Of a DNA stretch of 64,000 bases, positions 63,641 to 64,000 are shown piece by piece. The position numbers were made by a program, and so were the translations under genes. The notes beneath the pieces are model-generated. The model did not search any database, was not told the origin of the DNA, and saw only the letters and a list, made by a program, of their open reading frames with translations. Positions within the stretch are counted from its first letter, which is position 1. Each line of letters starts with the position of its first letter. Location: positions 1,032,501 through 1,096,500 of the forward strand of contig JACEVL010000518.1 in assembly GCA_020284085.1 (NCBI GenBank), given 5' to 3'. Source of the DNA: Aporrectodea caliginosa (lineage: Eukaryota; Annelida; Clitellata; Crassiclitellata; Lumbricidae).

Positions 63641-64000
63641 AAATTATTATAAGCTGCACTGCACCGTTGTTTCGAAATTCATAAATTTCTGATGTTAAAC
63701 ATAACAAATTGGTCACCAAAACGGTCGCCTGAGTATTTGAGAATTTTAGAAAAATAACTGAAGGTAAGACTTTGATCCAAATGGAGTTTAATGAATAACG
63801 AAATTGTTTTTGGTCAAAAATATTACTTTTTTGTTATTCGGATTTTAAGGCCTGGGATCTCCGATTCCGATTACTACCGATTAGTGCAAAATCCTGCCCG
63901 AACCGATTACCCAACGATTAATCGGCCGATCCCTACCGACGAAGAACAGATAATAAGGTCGGCGTCAACGGCCATGTCAGCCACAAGATGTCGCTAAAAC
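63641..64000. other. Unassigned; satellite-associated segment at the window end
   Basis: GGCGTCAACGGCC, GCCACAAGATGTCGCTAAA at 63958-63999 is the reverse form of the satellite-associated segment. The rest is AT-rich and unrecognised. Confidence 0.55.

Overview
This is eukaryotic, most likely invertebrate metazoan, DNA. It contains spliced genes with GT/AG introns, a forkhead gene, tRNA-derived SINEs, L2/CR1-like LINE fragments, hAT-like DNA elements and a very high microsatellite load. I cannot name the species. The divergent FoxG sequence argues against a vertebrate, and a marine lophotrochozoan or invertebrate deuterostome is a guess. Only two genes are supported. Most other open frames are microsatellite read-through or transposon debris.

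Region 1 (1-5.2 kb): the 3' part of a TATDN2-like metal-dependent hydrolase gene on the + strand. Five exons are visible (295-1257, 2130-2298, 3035-3164, 3881-4096, 5013-5153). All visible junctions have consensus splice sites and compatible phases, and the 5' exon(s) lie left of the window. The first visible exon holds an in-frame tandem duplication of 81 codons. Introns carry SINE and LINE remnants.

Region 2 (5.2-27.1 kb): repeat-dominated. It has several hAT-like or MITE elements with recognisable terminal inverted repeats (two with perfect 8-bp target duplications), a dimeric tRNA-derived SINE, long GGAT, GAAT, TGTC and GGA microsatellites, a polypurine tract of about 630 bp, and the first copies of a short interspersed repeat (here called repeat B) and of a degenerate satellite with the core TTTTAAAGGTGTCTAA.

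Region 3 (27.1-29.5 kb): a GC-richer island with a single-exon FoxG-type forkhead gene (28013-29164, +, 383 aa). It encodes an N-terminal eh1-like Groucho-binding motif, and its upstream region has CCAAT-type and TAAT-type motifs.

Region 4 (29.5-64 kb): no convincing host gene. It is a patchwork of the degenerate satellite (mostly reverse orientation at about 31.5-42.8 kb, mostly forward at about 44-61.5 kb), repeat B, a conserved repeat of about 80 bp, segmental duplications, LINE 3' fragments, SINEs and nested hAT-like elements. LINE fragments and SINEs share a 3' signature (GAGCGCYTCTGA, a short spacer, AGRGGCGCTATA, then a short tandem tail) that folds into a 9-bp stem. This is what a LINE-SINE partnership would leave.
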